The notes under the pieces were generated by a model. It searched no databases. It had not been told where the DNA came from and worked only from the letters and a program-made list of their open reading frames with translations. From Litorisediminicola beolgyonensis (lineage in GTDB: Bacteria > Pseudomonadota > Alphaproteobacteria > Rhodobacterales > Rhodobacteraceae): a stretch of DNA of 40,201 nucleotides. This document shows positions 1 through 7,633 of this stretch, piece by piece. The translations under genes and the position numbers were made by a program. The stretch covers positions 1-40,201 of the forward strand of contig NZ_JBHTMU010000037.1 in the NCBI RefSeq assembly GCF_042679605.1. The letters are read 5' to 3'. Within the stretch, counting starts at the first letter, position 1. Every line of letters begins with the position of its first letter.

Positions 1-342
1 GCCTCGGGCCTCGGGGCGCGGTTCGCCGTCGCGACCACGACGCCCGAGCTACAAGACCGGATCGACGCCCTCATGCGCGGCGCCGGGGGCGACTATGTCG
101 GCTCGTTCTTCGCGGCAAGCTCTGACCCCGTGGCACTGACCCGCGACCGCGCGGCGCTCGATGCGGGCCTTCTGGGCGCGGTGAGGGAGGCGGCGGCGGC
201 GGGCGCGGAGCGCGTGATCATCGGCGGCGGTCCCCTGGCCGAGGCGGGCCTGCGCCTGGCCGACCGCAGCCCGGTGCCCCTGGTCCATCCGCTGATCGCC
301 GCCGCGCAGGAGATGGTGGCGGCGCTCGAGGCGGCGACATGA
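1..342 (+). CDS. Asp/Glu/hydantoin racemase family protein, C-terminal part
   Basis: The gene enters from the left edge in frame 1, so its start is missing; 113 residues remain. The fragment ends in an alternating beta/alpha pattern with a glycine-rich strand-turn (VIIGGGPLAE) and then PVPLVHPLIAA. This resembles the C-terminal half of the aspartate/glutamate/hydantoin racemase fold. In the family a second catalytic Cys sits in this half, usually in a G-C motif. Here the equivalent turn reads IIGGGPL, so the Cys may be replaced by Gly; only an alignment can settle this. The stop overlaps the next start in an ATGA, so the two genes are probably co-transcribed. Family assignment is moderate and the substrate is unknown. 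Confidence 0.6.
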   Translation, partial: ASGLGARFAVATTTPELQDRIDALMRGAGGDYVGSFFAASSDPVALTRDRAALDAGLLGAVREAAAAGAERVIIGGGPLAEAGLRLADRSPVPLVHPLIAAAQEMVAALEAAT

Positions 343-1073
343 CCGAACGGCTCGCCCGCGCGCTGATCGTCGCGCATGAGACCCGCGTCGCGACCATGCC
401 GTCCGACGACACGCCGCAAACGGCGGACGAGGCCTATGACGTGCAGCGCCGGGTCATCCGCTATTTCGGCCCGCCCGGCGGCTTCAAGACCGGGCAGCAG
501 GGCTCCGCGCCGCGCATCGTTGCGCCGATCCGGGGCGACCGGGTCTACGAGAGCGGCGCCGAGATCCGGGCCGACGGCGCGCTCGGGATCGAGCTGGAGA
601 TCGGCTTTCGCATTCTCGAGATGGCGGGCCGCGATCTCGTGCGCCGGGCCGAGCCGGTGGTCGCGCTGGAACTGGTGCAGAGCCGGATCGCCGGGCCGCG
701 CGCCGCCGAGGCGCTGGTCAAGCTCGCCGATCTGCAGATCAACTGGGGGCTCGTAGTGGGCGAGACCGCACCGGATTGGGGCGGCGGCGACGATTCCACC
801 GTGCGGGGACGGCTCGTCATGGGCAGCCGCGTGGTGCTCGACGGCGCGGCGGCGGTGCAGGGCGGCTCGGCGCTGAGATCTCTGAGCGCGGCGGCCAAGC
901 TCGCGGCGCGCGAGCATGACGGGCTGGTGCCGGGCCAGGTGGTGATCACCGGATCGCTGAACCCTCTGGTCTGGGCCGAGCCCGGAACGCGGATCGAGGG
1001 GTGGATCGAGGGGATCGGCACGGTCGCGGCGCAGCTGCGCGAGACCCGGGTGCTCGGGCGCGGCGAGGGCTGA
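339..1073 (+). CDS. 2-keto-4-pentenoate hydratase / fumarylacetoacetase-superfamily protein
   Basis: A 244-residue protein, close to the usual 250-270 residues of MhpD-type hydratases and the related 4-oxalocrotonate decarboxylases. The N-terminal helical part (QTADEAYDVQ) is followed by a GFKTG-type segment. The characteristic ELEIGF stretch near residue 85 carries two of the acidic metal ligands of this superfamily. The C-terminal part (GDxVxTGSLxP-like, here GQVVITGSLNPLVW) is also typical. These enzymes hydrate or decarboxylate 2-hydroxy-dienoates in meta-cleavage pathways, but many paralogues act on other 2-oxo acids. The gene overlaps the racemase-like gene by four bases, so it belongs to an operon that begins outside the window. 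The precise reaction is not predictable here. Confidence 0.75.
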   Translation: MTERLARALIVAHETRVATMPSDDTPQTADEAYDVQRRVIRYFGPPGGFKTGQQGSAPRIVAPIRGDRVYESGAEIRADGALGIELEIGFRILEMAGRDLVRRAEPVVALELVQSRIAGPRAAEALVKLADLQINWGLVVGETAPDWGGGDDSTVRGRLVMGSRVVLDGAAAVQGGSALRSLSAAAKLAAREHDGLVPGQVVITGSLNPLVWAEPGTRIEGWIEGIGTVAAQLRETRVLGRGEG

Positions 1074-1098
1074 GACGGGTCGGGCAGGGCCGCCCGTG

Positions 1099-1140
1099 TT
1101 GACGCACTGCGCCGGAGGACGTATATCCAGATGTATATCC
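1099..1140 (+). promoter_or_regulatory. Candidate promoter and operator of the toxin-antitoxin pair
   Basis: TTGACG (1099-1104) is separated by 17 bases from TATATC (1122-1127), a good match to a sigma-70 promoter. The octamer GTATATCC occurs twice, at 1121-1128 and 1133-1140, with starts 12 bases apart. The first copy overlaps the -10 element. Antitoxins of this type usually bind their own promoter, so the repeats are plausible operator half-sites. A ribosome site (AGAGGGG) lies just upstream of the ATG at 1154. Confidence 0.55.
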
Positions 1141-1153
1141 GAGAGGGGTCGAG

Positions 1154-1378
1154 ATGATCGAAGTGAAAATCCGCAAGGTCGGCAACTCGGCCGTCGTGAC
1201 GCTGAGCTCGGAGATGCTGGCCCTGCTCGACGCCAAGGAGGGCGACACGCTCTACGCGGTCCGTACCGATGATGGCGGCTTGAAGCTCATGGCGGAAAAT
1301 CCCGAGCTGCAGGCGGCCCTGGCCGCGGCGGAAGTGGTGATGGACGAGAACCGGGACCTGCTTCAGGCCCTCGCATGA
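1154..1378 (+). CDS. AbrB/MazE/SpoVT-type antitoxin
   Basis: A 74-residue protein whose first 45 residues match the swapped-hairpin AbrB DNA-binding fold: IRKVGNSAVVTLSSEMLALLDAKEGD is the classic pattern (K-x-G-N-S-x-x-x-x-L followed by a GD turn). The C-terminal 30 residues are helical and acidic, as in antitoxin tails that wrap the toxin. It lies 10 bases upstream of a Doc-family toxin gene, which fixes its role as the neutralising and autoregulating partner. The start at 1154 follows an AGAGGGG ribosome site at normal spacing. Confidence 0.88.
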   Translation: MIEVKIRKVGNSAVVTLSSEMLALLDAKEGDTLYAVRTDDGGLKLMAENPELQAALAAAEVVMDENRDLLQALA

Positions 1379-1388
1379 GCCCTGTCGA

Positions 1389-1763
1389 ATGAGCCCCTGG
1401 GTCTGGGTTCCGATCCAGGCGCTTTACGTCGTCCATGACCGGCAGATCGCACGCCATGGCGGCGGCTCGGGTCTCCGGGACGCGGGCCTTCTCGAGATGG
1501 GCTGCGCACGGCCGATCAACCGCGCGGGCTATACCGAGGCGGATGTGTTCGACATCGCGGCGGCCTATGCCTTCGGGATCGCCAAGGCGCATGCCTTCGT
1601 CGATGGCAACAAGCGCACCGCCTTTGTCGCGGCCTTCACCTTCCTGCGCCTGAACGGGGCGCCCCGGCGACCGGATTCGATGACCGGCGTGCGGATGATG
1701 GAGGATCTGGCCTCGGGCGCGGTCTCGGAAGAGGCCTTCGCGGCGTGGCTGCGGAGCCTCTAG
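1389..1763 (+). CDS. doc: Death-on-curing (Doc) family toxin, Fic fold
   Basis: A 124-residue single-domain Fic/Doc protein, the usual length for Doc. The active-site motif is HAFVDGNKRTAF (around residues 65-76), matching the family pattern H-x-F-x-D-x-N-K-R-T, so the toxin looks intact. P1 Doc phosphorylates and inactivates elongation factor Tu; Fic relatives transfer AMP. Doc-length proteins with the Asp/Asn-Lys-Arg form are expected to be kinases of EF-Tu. The gene follows the antitoxin by 10 bases and has no good ribosome site of its own, which fits translational coupling and lower toxin yield. Confidence 0.9.
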   Translation: MSPWVWVPIQALYVVHDRQIARHGGGSGLRDAGLLEMGCARPINRAGYTEADVFDIAAAYAFGIAKAHAFVDGNKRTAFVAAFTFLRLNGAPRRPDSMTGVRMMEDLASGAVSEEAFAAWLRSL

Positions 1764-1769
1764 CCGAGC

Positions 1770-3137
1770 CTAAACCATGCCAGGATCGGTCCCGCCGATG
1801 AGCGGCGCGACCTTGGCGGCCAGCGCCAGGAGCCGCGCGTCCTGCCCGCGCGGCGCAACAATCTGAAGCCCGAGCGGCAGCCCGTCGGGTGTGGTGCCCG
1901 AGGGCAGGCTGATCGCGGGGCAGCCCGCGTGATTGGCCTGCGGCGTGAAGGCCGCGTGATCGCGCCCGGCGCAGGGCTTGCCCACGATGGTCGCGGGCGC
2001 CGACAGCTCGACCGGCCAGGCCGGGCAAGGGGTCGTCGGTGTGAGGATCGCGTCGAAGCTGCGGAAGAAGACGCGCAAGGCCTCGGTCAGTCGGTGCGCG
2101 GAGAAATGGGCCTCGGCGACCTCGGTGCCGCTCAGCGCCAGACCGGCCTCGATCTGAGCACCGAGATCCGGATCGAAGAGCGCGGGCTCTGCGCGCCAGC
2201 GGTCGCCGAAGAGCGCCGCGAGCCCGGCAAATTGCAGGGGCAGGGGGTCCGCGCCGGTGGTGCCCTGCCAGTCGGGCGCGGCCTCGGTCAGCGCGACCCC
2301 GGCATCCGAGAGCGCCCCGATGGCGGCGTTGAAGTTGCGCGCCACCTCGGGCTCCAGCGCCTGCCCGGTGCCGAAATCCGGCGAATAGGCCAGCCGCAGG
2401 GGCTCGCCAGCAGCGTCGGGCAGGAGCGGGGCCAGAACGCGGGTCATCAGGAGAATGTCCTCCATCGAGCGGGCGAGCGGGCAGAGGCTGGAAATGCCCC
2501 AGACCGGCTCGTCGAAGCCCGGGCCGTAGGGGATCACGTCCGGGGTCGGCTTGAACCCGAGGATGCCGACATGCGCCGGAGGTCGCCGCGACGAGCCGCC
2601 CGCATCGGTGCCGAGCGCGAGAGGGCAGATCCGCGCCGCCACCGCCGCGACGCAGCCGCCCGAGGATCCGCCGGGGGTCAGGGCGGGGTCGACCGGGTTG
2701 CGGGTCATGCCGTAGAGCGGCGTATTGGTGGAGCCCTTGCAGGCGAACTCGGCGCAGGTGCCGATGCCGAGGATCACCGCCCCGGCGCGGCGCAGCATCC
2801 GGACCGCGATGGCGTCCTCGGGGGCCACGAACTGCTCGAAGAGCCGCGAGCCCTGGGTGATCCCCATGCCACCGACCCAGATATTGTCCTTGATCAGGAC
2901 CGGGACACCGGCGAGCGGCAGGTCCTCTCCGGCAGCGAGGCGCAGCGCGACCGAGCCCGCCTCCTGCATCACGCGGGGATTGAGCCGGGTGATCGCGTTG
3001 AGGCCCGGGTTGCGATCGTCTGCGCGGTCAAGCGCGGTGCGGGCGGCGTCGGCGGGGGTCAGGTCGCCCGCGCGGATCGCGGTCGCGAGCGCGCTGGCGG
3101 AGAGGTCCATGGGATGCGGCATGAGATCTGTCGTCAT
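1770..3137 (-). CDS. Amidase-signature family amidase
   Basis: A 455-residue amidase-signature enzyme, the usual length. The Ser-cisSer-Lys catalytic triad is visible: Lys in PVLIKDN, the cis-Ser in the GGSSGG glycine loop, and the nucleophile Ser in DAGGSSRRPP. The ATG at 3137 is chosen because a GGAGAGG ribosome site precedes it by seven bases and the protein then starts at the family's usual point (MDLSASALATAIRAGDLT). The reading frame stays open up to 3710, but that would run through the riboswitch region. It is convergent with doc and divergent from the guanidine operon. The substrate is unknown; allophanate or another urea-pathway amide is possible from context only. Confidence 0.88.
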   Translation of the reverse strand: MTTDLMPHPMDLSASALATAIRAGDLTPADAARTALDRADDRNPGLNAITRLNPRVMQEAGSVALRLAAGEDLPLAGVPVLIKDNIWVGGMGITQGSRLFEQFVAPEDAIAVRMLRRAGAVILGIGTCAEFACKGSTNTPLYGMTRNPVDPALTPGGSSGGCVAAVAARICPLALGTDAGGSSRRPPAHVGILGFKPTPDVIPYGPGFDEPVWGISSLCPLARSMEDILLMTRVLAPLLPDAAGEPLRLAYSPDFGTGQALEPEVARNFNAAIGALSDAGVALTEAAPDWQGTTGADPLPLQFAGLAALFGDRWRAEPALFDPDLGAQIEAGLALSGTEVAEAHFSAHRLTEALRVFFRSFDAILTPTTPCPAWPVELSAPATIVGKPCAGRDHAAFTPQANHAGCPAISLPSGTTPDGLPLGLQIVAPRGQDARLLALAAKVAPLIGGTDPGMV

Positions 3138-3370
3138 TGAAATGCCTCTCCGGGATGGCACGTCCCGGCGCGTCACCTCAAACCGCGCGCGCACCGGATC
3201 CGCGAGGCGTAGGGCGCTGCCCGAAATACGGGCAGAGGGACCGCCCGATGCCTGCCCATGTCTCGCTCGGCTGACCTCGCGCGGCGCGGGCGACCGGCGG
3301 GGCACCATGCTCCGGCGTCGGAAACGCGGCCCGTCGGTCCGCCCCGAACTGCGCCCCCGGCGCCGCTTTC

Positions 3371-3398
3371 TTGAGCGAGGCCGCTTACTTTCGCTCAA
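3371..3398. repeat. Inverted repeat TTGAGCGA-N12-TCGCTCAA
   Basis: Two perfect 8-base arms (3371-3378 and 3391-3398) lie between the amidase gene and the riboswitch. A third copy of the right half (CGCTCAAA) occurs at 3438-3445. The position upstream of the riboswitch leader fits a regulator operator or part of the guanidine-operon promoter region; no convincing -35/-10 pair could be assigned. The rest of 3138-3484 shows no gene or other recognisable feature. Confidence 0.4.
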
Positions 3399-3484
3399 AA
3401 CACGGGCATTTGTCAGGCTCTGAGGCCTGCAGACAACGCTCAAACCGTGACTCGCACCGAGGGCCAGCCATGCTCGCCTCAGCA

Positions 3485-3595
3485 GCGCGTCTAGGGTTCC
3501 GCCCCAAGCAGGGGGTCTGGTCCGAGAGATGCGACCCGGGCGATGACAGCCGTCCGGGCACACGGCGGGACAAAATCCCGGGAGAGCACTGCGTA
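3485..3595 (+). promoter_or_regulatory. Guanidine-I (ykkC) riboswitch
   Basis: The three hallmark conserved blocks of the guanidine-I aptamer occur in order and with normal spacing. CTAGGGTTCCG is at 3491-3501 and CTGGTCCGAGAGA at 3517-3529. ACACGGCGGGACAAAATCCC with the following GGGAGA spans about 3560-3586. The last block forms the expected small hairpin (GGGA-caaaa-TCCC type). This RNA class binds free guanidinium and usually turns expression on. It lies about 85 bases upstream of the ABC transporter gene start on the same strand, so it should control the whole transporter-hydrolase operon. The outer boundaries are approximate. Confidence 0.94.
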
Positions 3596-3617
3596 TCAGG
3601 GAAGGTCCGTCTCTCAC

Positions 3618-3658
3618 GTTCCGCCTCGGCTCTCTGATCGTCCTTGTCCTGGCGGAAC
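3618..3658 (+). promoter_or_regulatory. Candidate expression-platform hairpin
   Basis: Perfect 8-base arms GTTCCGCC (3618-3625) and GGCGGAAC (3651-3658) lie between the aptamer and the ribosome site (TAGGGGG at 3665-3671) of the first gene. No U-run follows, so it does not look like a standard intrinsic terminator; translational or Rho-linked control is more likely. How it would switch with the aptamer is inference. Confidence 0.4.
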
Positions 3659-3678
3659 ACTGCTTAGGGGGATCACCC

Positions 3679-4734
3679 ATGCGTGCATTTCGCAACCTTG
3701 CCGCCGTCACGGCCGTTGCCGTCGCGGCCGTCAGCCCGGCGGTCGCGCAGGAAAAGACCGAGTTCCGCGTCGCCTGGTCGATCTATGTGGGCTGGATGCC
3801 CTGGGGCTATCTCGAAGAGTCCGGCATCATGGACAAATGGGCCGAGAAATACGGCATCGATGTCGAGATCGTTCAGATCAACGACTACGTCGAGTCGATC
3901 AACCAATACACCGCCGGAGCCTTTGACGGCGTGTCGGCGACCAATATGGACACGCTGTCCATCCCGGCGGGCGGCGGTGTCGATACCACCGCGCTCATTG
4001 TCGGCGACTTCTCGAAAGGCAACGACGCGATCATCCTCAAGGGCGAGGGCGGCCTGACCGACCTGGCCGACAAGCCGGTGAACCTCGTGGAGCTGTCGGT
4101 GTCGCATTACCTGCTCGCCCGTGCGCTCGACAGCGTCGACCTGAAGGAGAGCGATCTGGGCGGCGTCATCAACACCTCGGATGCCGACATGATCGCCGCC
4201 TTCCAGACCGACGATGTCGAGGCGGTGGTGACCTGGAACCCGCTGGTCTCGACCATTCTCGAGGATCCGGCGGCCAACAAGCTCTTCGACAGCTCCGACA
4301 TCCCCGGCGAGATCATCGACCTGATGGTCGTGAACACCGAGACGCTCGAGGCCAATCCCGATTTCGGCAAGGCGCTGGTCGGTGCCTGGTACGAGGTCAT
4401 GGGCCTGATGGCCGCCGGTGACGAAGAGGTGCTGACCGCGATGGCTGAAGCCTCGGGCACCGATCTCGAGGGCTACAAGGCGCAGCTCGCCTCGACCGAG
4501 ATGTTCTACGATCCCGCCGAGGCCGTGGCCTTCACCGCCTCCGAGGAACTGCCGAGCACGATGGTCAATGTGGCGGAGTTCCTCTTCGACAAGGGCATCC
4601 TGGGCGAGGGCGCGCCGTCGGCGGATTTCGTCGGCGTCGCCTATCCGGACGGCAGCGTGACCGGGGATGAGGCCAACGTGCGGTTCCGCTTCGACACCAC
4701 CTACATGCAGATGGCCGCCGACGGCGCGCTTTAA
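3679..4734 (+). CDS. ABC transporter substrate-binding protein, probable guanidine uptake
   Basis: A 351-residue periplasmic protein with a Sec signal peptide (cleavage after about residue 23, AVSPAVAQ-EK). The mature part matches the nitrate/sulfonate/taurine (SsuA/TauA/ThiY) binding-protein fold, of the branch formerly linked to urea carboxylase loci: FRVAWSIYVGWMPWGY at the start, then repeated references to the lobe hinge. That branch is now associated with guanidine utilisation because it recurs with guanidine riboswitches. The start at 3679 has a GGGGG ribosome site seven bases upstream. It is the first gene after the riboswitch and is followed by permease and ATPase genes. Guanidinium as ligand is inferred from the riboswitch and the downstream hydrolase. 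Confidence 0.88.
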   Translation: MRAFRNLAAVTAVAVAAVSPAVAQEKTEFRVAWSIYVGWMPWGYLEESGIMDKWAEKYGIDVEIVQINDYVESINQYTAGAFDGVSATNMDTLSIPAGGGVDTTALIVGDFSKGNDAIILKGEGGLTDLADKPVNLVELSVSHYLLARALDSVDLKESDLGGVINTSDADMIAAFQTDDVEAVVTWNPLVSTILEDPAANKLFDSSDIPGEIIDLMVVNTETLEANPDFGKALVGAWYEVMGLMAAGDEEVLTAMAEASGTDLEGYKAQLASTEMFYDPAEAVAFTASEELPSTMVNVAEFLFDKGILGEGAPSADFVGVAYPDGSVTGDEANVRFRFDTTYMQMAADGAL

Positions 4735-4760
4735 GGTGATCGGGCGCGGAGGGCTTCGAG

Positions 4761-5573
4761 ATGCGGCTCATCAACAGGCGGCCCGGCGTCGTTCTGGCGA
4801 CGGCGCTCACGATCCTGCCCTTCGCGCTGGTCTTCATCGCCTATGCGATCGGCTCCGAGATCCGGCTTGCGGCCAACCCCTCGGACAAGCTCCTGCCATC
4901 GCCCGCGACCATCGCAGAGACGGCGGGGCGGCTTTTCACCGAACCGGACCGCCGCTCCGAGCGCATCCTGCTCTGGCATGACACCGCCGCGAGCCTCATC
5001 CGGCTGACGCTCGGTGTCGGGATCGCCGCGGCGCTGGCGACGATCCTCGGGCTCCTGATCGGGCTTCTGCCGCATGTGCGCGCGACGCTTGCGGGCTTCG
5101 TGGCGGTGGTGTCGATGATCCCGCCGCTCGCGGTCCTGCCGATCCTCTTCATCGTCTTCGGGCTCGGCGAATTGTCGAAAGTGGTGCTGATCGTCATCGG
5201 CATCCTGCCCTTCCTGATCCGCGACCTCTCGGCCCGGGTGATGGAGATCCCGCGCGAGATGATCGTCAAGGCCGAGACACTCGGCGCGTCCTCGCTGGTG
5301 ATCGCGCTCCGGGTGGCGCTGCCGCAGCTTCTGCCGCGCCTCCTGCAGGCGGTGCGGCTGTCGCTCGGCCCGGCCTGGCTCTTCCTCATCGCCGCCGAGG
5401 CCATCGCCGCCGAGCAGGGCCTCGGCTACCGCATCTTCCTCGTGCGCCGCTTCCTCGCGATGGACGTGATCCTGACCTATGTCATCTGGATCACCGCGCT
5501 GGCCTTCGTGATGGACCTCGCGCTGCGCACCCTGTCGCGTCGGCTCTTTCCCTGGAGGGAGGCGGGGCTGTGA
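4761..5573 (+). CDS. ABC transporter permease, probable guanidine uptake
   Basis: A 270-residue inner-membrane protein of the SsuC/TauC type (binding-protein-dependent transport permease domain). About six hydrophobic segments are visible, the first at residues 11-30. The cytoplasmic EAA loop that contacts the ATPase is present (KAETLGASSLVIALRVALPQ, around residues 173-192). A GGAGGG ribosome site precedes the ATG at 4761. It sits 26 bases after the binding-protein gene and 55 bases before the ATPase gene, so the three form one importer. Confidence 0.9.
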   Translation: MRLINRRPGVVLATALTILPFALVFIAYAIGSEIRLAANPSDKLLPSPATIAETAGRLFTEPDRRSERILLWHDTAASLIRLTLGVGIAAALATILGLLIGLLPHVRATLAGFVAVVSMIPPLAVLPILFIVFGLGELSKVVLIVIGILPFLIRDLSARVMEIPREMIVKAETLGASSLVIALRVALPQLLPRLLQAVRLSLGPAWLFLIAAEAIAAEQGLGYRIFLVRRFLAMDVILTYVIWITALAFVMDLALRTLSRRLFPWREAGL

Positions 5574-5628
5574 GGGCGCTTCCGCACATGGACCGCACGG
5601 ACGACCGGCCGGTGCCGCGGGGCGCGCC

Positions 5629-6396
5629 ATGAGCTTCGTCGAGATCCGCGACATCTTCCAGAGCTACGGCACACGCCCGATCCTCGAGCGCGTCAACGTG
5701 ACCGTGGAGGAGGGCGAGTTCATCTCCATCGTCGGCGCGTCGGGCTGCGGGAAGTCCACCTTCCTGCGCCTGCTTCTCGCGCAGGAGCGTCCGACTCGCG
5801 GCACCATCCGCGTCGCCGGGGCCGACCCCGCGCAGGAGCCGGGGCTCGCGCGCGGCGTCGTCTTCCAGCGCTACTCTGTTTTCCCGCATATGACCGTGCG
5901 CGAGAACATCATCGCGGGCGAAAGCTTCCGCACCCGTTGGGGCCGCGTCTCGGGCGCCGCGCGCCGCGCCGCCGAGACCCGCGCCGACGAGACGCTGGTG
6001 CGGATCGGTCTCGACCATGTCGCCGGGAACTACCCCGCCACGCTGTCGGGCGGGATGCAGCAGCGTCTCGCCATCGGGCAGGCGCTGGCCGCGAAGCCGC
6101 GCATCCTGCTTCTCGACGAGCCCTTCGGCGCGCTCGATCCCGGCACCCGGCTCGCGATGCACGACTTCCTGGGCGAGCTCCGCCGCGAGACCGGCATGAC
6201 CGTCTTCATGGTCACCCATGACCTCGAAGAGGGCTTCAAGCTGGGCGACCGCGTGCTCGTCTTCGACAAGCCGCGCTGGGATCCTACCGATCCCAACGCC
6301 TACGGGGCCACCATCACCTACGATTTCGACGCCCGCGACGGCGGCATCCCCTTCCAACGCATCACGGAGGACACCCATGTATTTCGGCCAGAGTGA
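5629..6396 (+). CDS. ABC transporter ATP-binding protein, probable guanidine uptake
   Basis: A 255-residue ATPase of the SsuB/TauB type. Walker A is GASGCGKST (residues 36-44), the signature is LSGGMQQRLAI (about 140-150), Walker B is ILLLDEP followed by FGALD, and the switch His lies in VTHDLEEG. The C-terminal 45 residues (after VLVFDKPRWDP) are longer and more charged than in SsuB, a feature also seen in transporters of guanidine/urea-carboxylase loci. The last 20 bases overlap the start of the hydrolase gene, indicating translational coupling. Confidence 0.93.
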   Translation: MSFVEIRDIFQSYGTRPILERVNVTVEEGEFISIVGASGCGKSTFLRLLLAQERPTRGTIRVAGADPAQEPGLARGVVFQRYSVFPHMTVRENIIAGESFRTRWGRVSGAARRAAETRADETLVRIGLDHVAGNYPATLSGGMQQRLAIGQALAAKPRILLLDEPFGALDPGTRLAMHDFLGELRRETGMTVFMVTHDLEEGFKLGDRVLVFDKPRWDPTDPNAYGATITYDFDARDGGIPFQRITEDTHVFRPE

Positions 6397-7633
6397 CCGT
6401 TCCACCGAGCGGTCCCCCTCTCATCATCCGGGCGATCAGCGCCATGAGGCGCGCCGGGCGCATCATCCCGACCTGACCCGGCTCCAGGGCTGGCGGTCGA
6501 TGAAGGCCGAGGCCGATCTTCCCGAGGGCCGCTGGGACGAGGAGCGCCGCTGGGCGCTGCGCATGGGCCTGACCGGCGCTGACAGCATCGAGGACAAGTC
6601 GATCCCGACCTTCGCGCGGGGCGAGCTGCCGCATTACGCGGGCATCAACACTTTCCTCAAGGCACCCTATGCCGAGGATGTCACCGAGGTGAAGGATTAC
6701 GACGCCACCGTTCTCGGCATCCCCTTCGACGGCGGCACCACCTACCGCCCCGGCACGCGGTTCGGCCCACAAGGGGTGCGCAAGATCTCGGCGCTCTACA
6801 CGCCCTATAATTACGAGATGGGCGTCGACCTGCGCGAGCAGATGACGCTCTGCGACGCGGGCGACGTCTTCACCATCCCGGCCAATATCGAGAAGAGCTT
6901 CGACCAGATCAGCCGCGCGGTGAGCCATGTCTTCTCGAGCGGCTCGCTGCCGGTGATGATCGGCGGCGACCACTCGATCGGCTTTCCTTGCGTGCGCGGC
7001 ATCGCCGAATGCACCTCGAAGAAGATCGGCATCGTGCATTTCGACCGCCATGCCGACATCCAGGAAAAGGACCTCGACGAGCGGATGCACACGACGCCCT
7101 GGTTCCATTCGACGAACCTGCCGAACGTGCCCGCCAAGAATCTCGTGCAGGTGGGCATCGGCGGCTGGCAGGTCCCGCGCGAGGCGGTGAAGGTCGCGCG
7201 CGAGCGCGAGACCAACATCATCACCATGTCCGACATGGAGCGCATGGGCATCGACAAGACCGCCGAGATGGCTCTCGAGATGGCCTGGGACGGGGTCGAC
7301 ATGGTCTACATGTCCTTCGACATCGACAGTATCGATTGCGGTTTCGTGCCCGGCACCGGCTGGCCCGAACCCGGCGGCTTCCTGCCGCGCGAGGCTCTGG
7401 CGCTCGCCTCCAAGGTCGCGGCCGAGGGCATCTGCGGCATGGAGCTCGTGGAGGTCTCGCCGCCCTACGACACCTCCGACATCACCGCGCTCATGGGCAC
7501 CCGCGTCATCGTCGACGTGCTGGGCTCGCTGGTGGCCTCGGGCAATCTCGGCAAGCACAAGGCGCATATCGACAAGCCGGTGACCATCCCGCACGGGGAG
7601 TTCGAAGGGAAGAGGTGGTCCAATGCCACATGA
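6377..7633 (+). CDS. gdmH: Arginase/agmatinase-fold hydrolase, probable Ni-dependent guanidine hydrolase
   Basis: A 418-residue ureohydrolase. All six metal ligands of the arginase fold can be placed: GGDHS (His199), HFDRHAD (Asp223, His225, Asp227) and SFDIDS (Asp315, Asp317). It differs from ordinary agmatinases in ways that fit guanidine hydrolases such as Synechocystis Sll1077/GdmH. There is a long N-terminal extension (about 100 residues before the core), the second motif reads DRH rather than DAH, and the substrate loop reads CGFVPGTGWPEPGG where agmatinases have DPxxxPGTGTPEPGG. GdmH splits guanidine into urea and ammonia and uses nickel. The ATG at 6377 follows ACGGAGG at proper spacing. 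The riboswitch and transporter context strongly favours guanidine over agmatine; this remains inference until assayed. Confidence 0.88.
   Translation: MYFGQSDRSTERSPSHHPGDQRHEARRAHHPDLTRLQGWRSMKAEADLPEGRWDEERRWALRMGLTGADSIEDKSIPTFARGELPHYAGINTFLKAPYAEDVTEVKDYDATVLGIPFDGGTTYRPGTRFGPQGVRKISALYTPYNYEMGVDLREQMTLCDAGDVFTIPANIEKSFDQISRAVSHVFSSGSLPVMIGGDHSIGFPCVRGIAECTSKKIGIVHFDRHADIQEKDLDERMHTTPWFHSTNLPNVPAKNLVQVGIGGWQVPREAVKVARERETNIITMSDMERMGIDKTAEMALEMAWDGVDMVYMSFDIDSIDCGFVPGTGWPEPGGFLPREALALASKVAAEGICGMELVEVSPPYDTSDITALMGTRVIVDVLGSLVASGNLGKHKAHIDKPVTIPHGEFEGKRWSNAT

Noticed and set aside
3138..3710. N-terminal extension of the amidase frame up to 3710
   Set aside because: The extension would cover the riboswitch and leader on the other strand and is Arg/Ser-rich without domain character. 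The ATG at 3137 has a good ribosome site and the family's usual start.
6377..7633. Naming the arginase-fold enzyme agmatinase
   Set aside because: The substrate loop and N-terminal extension differ from agmatinases, and the guanidine riboswitch and importer point to guanidine. General arginase-fold homology alone is not enough.
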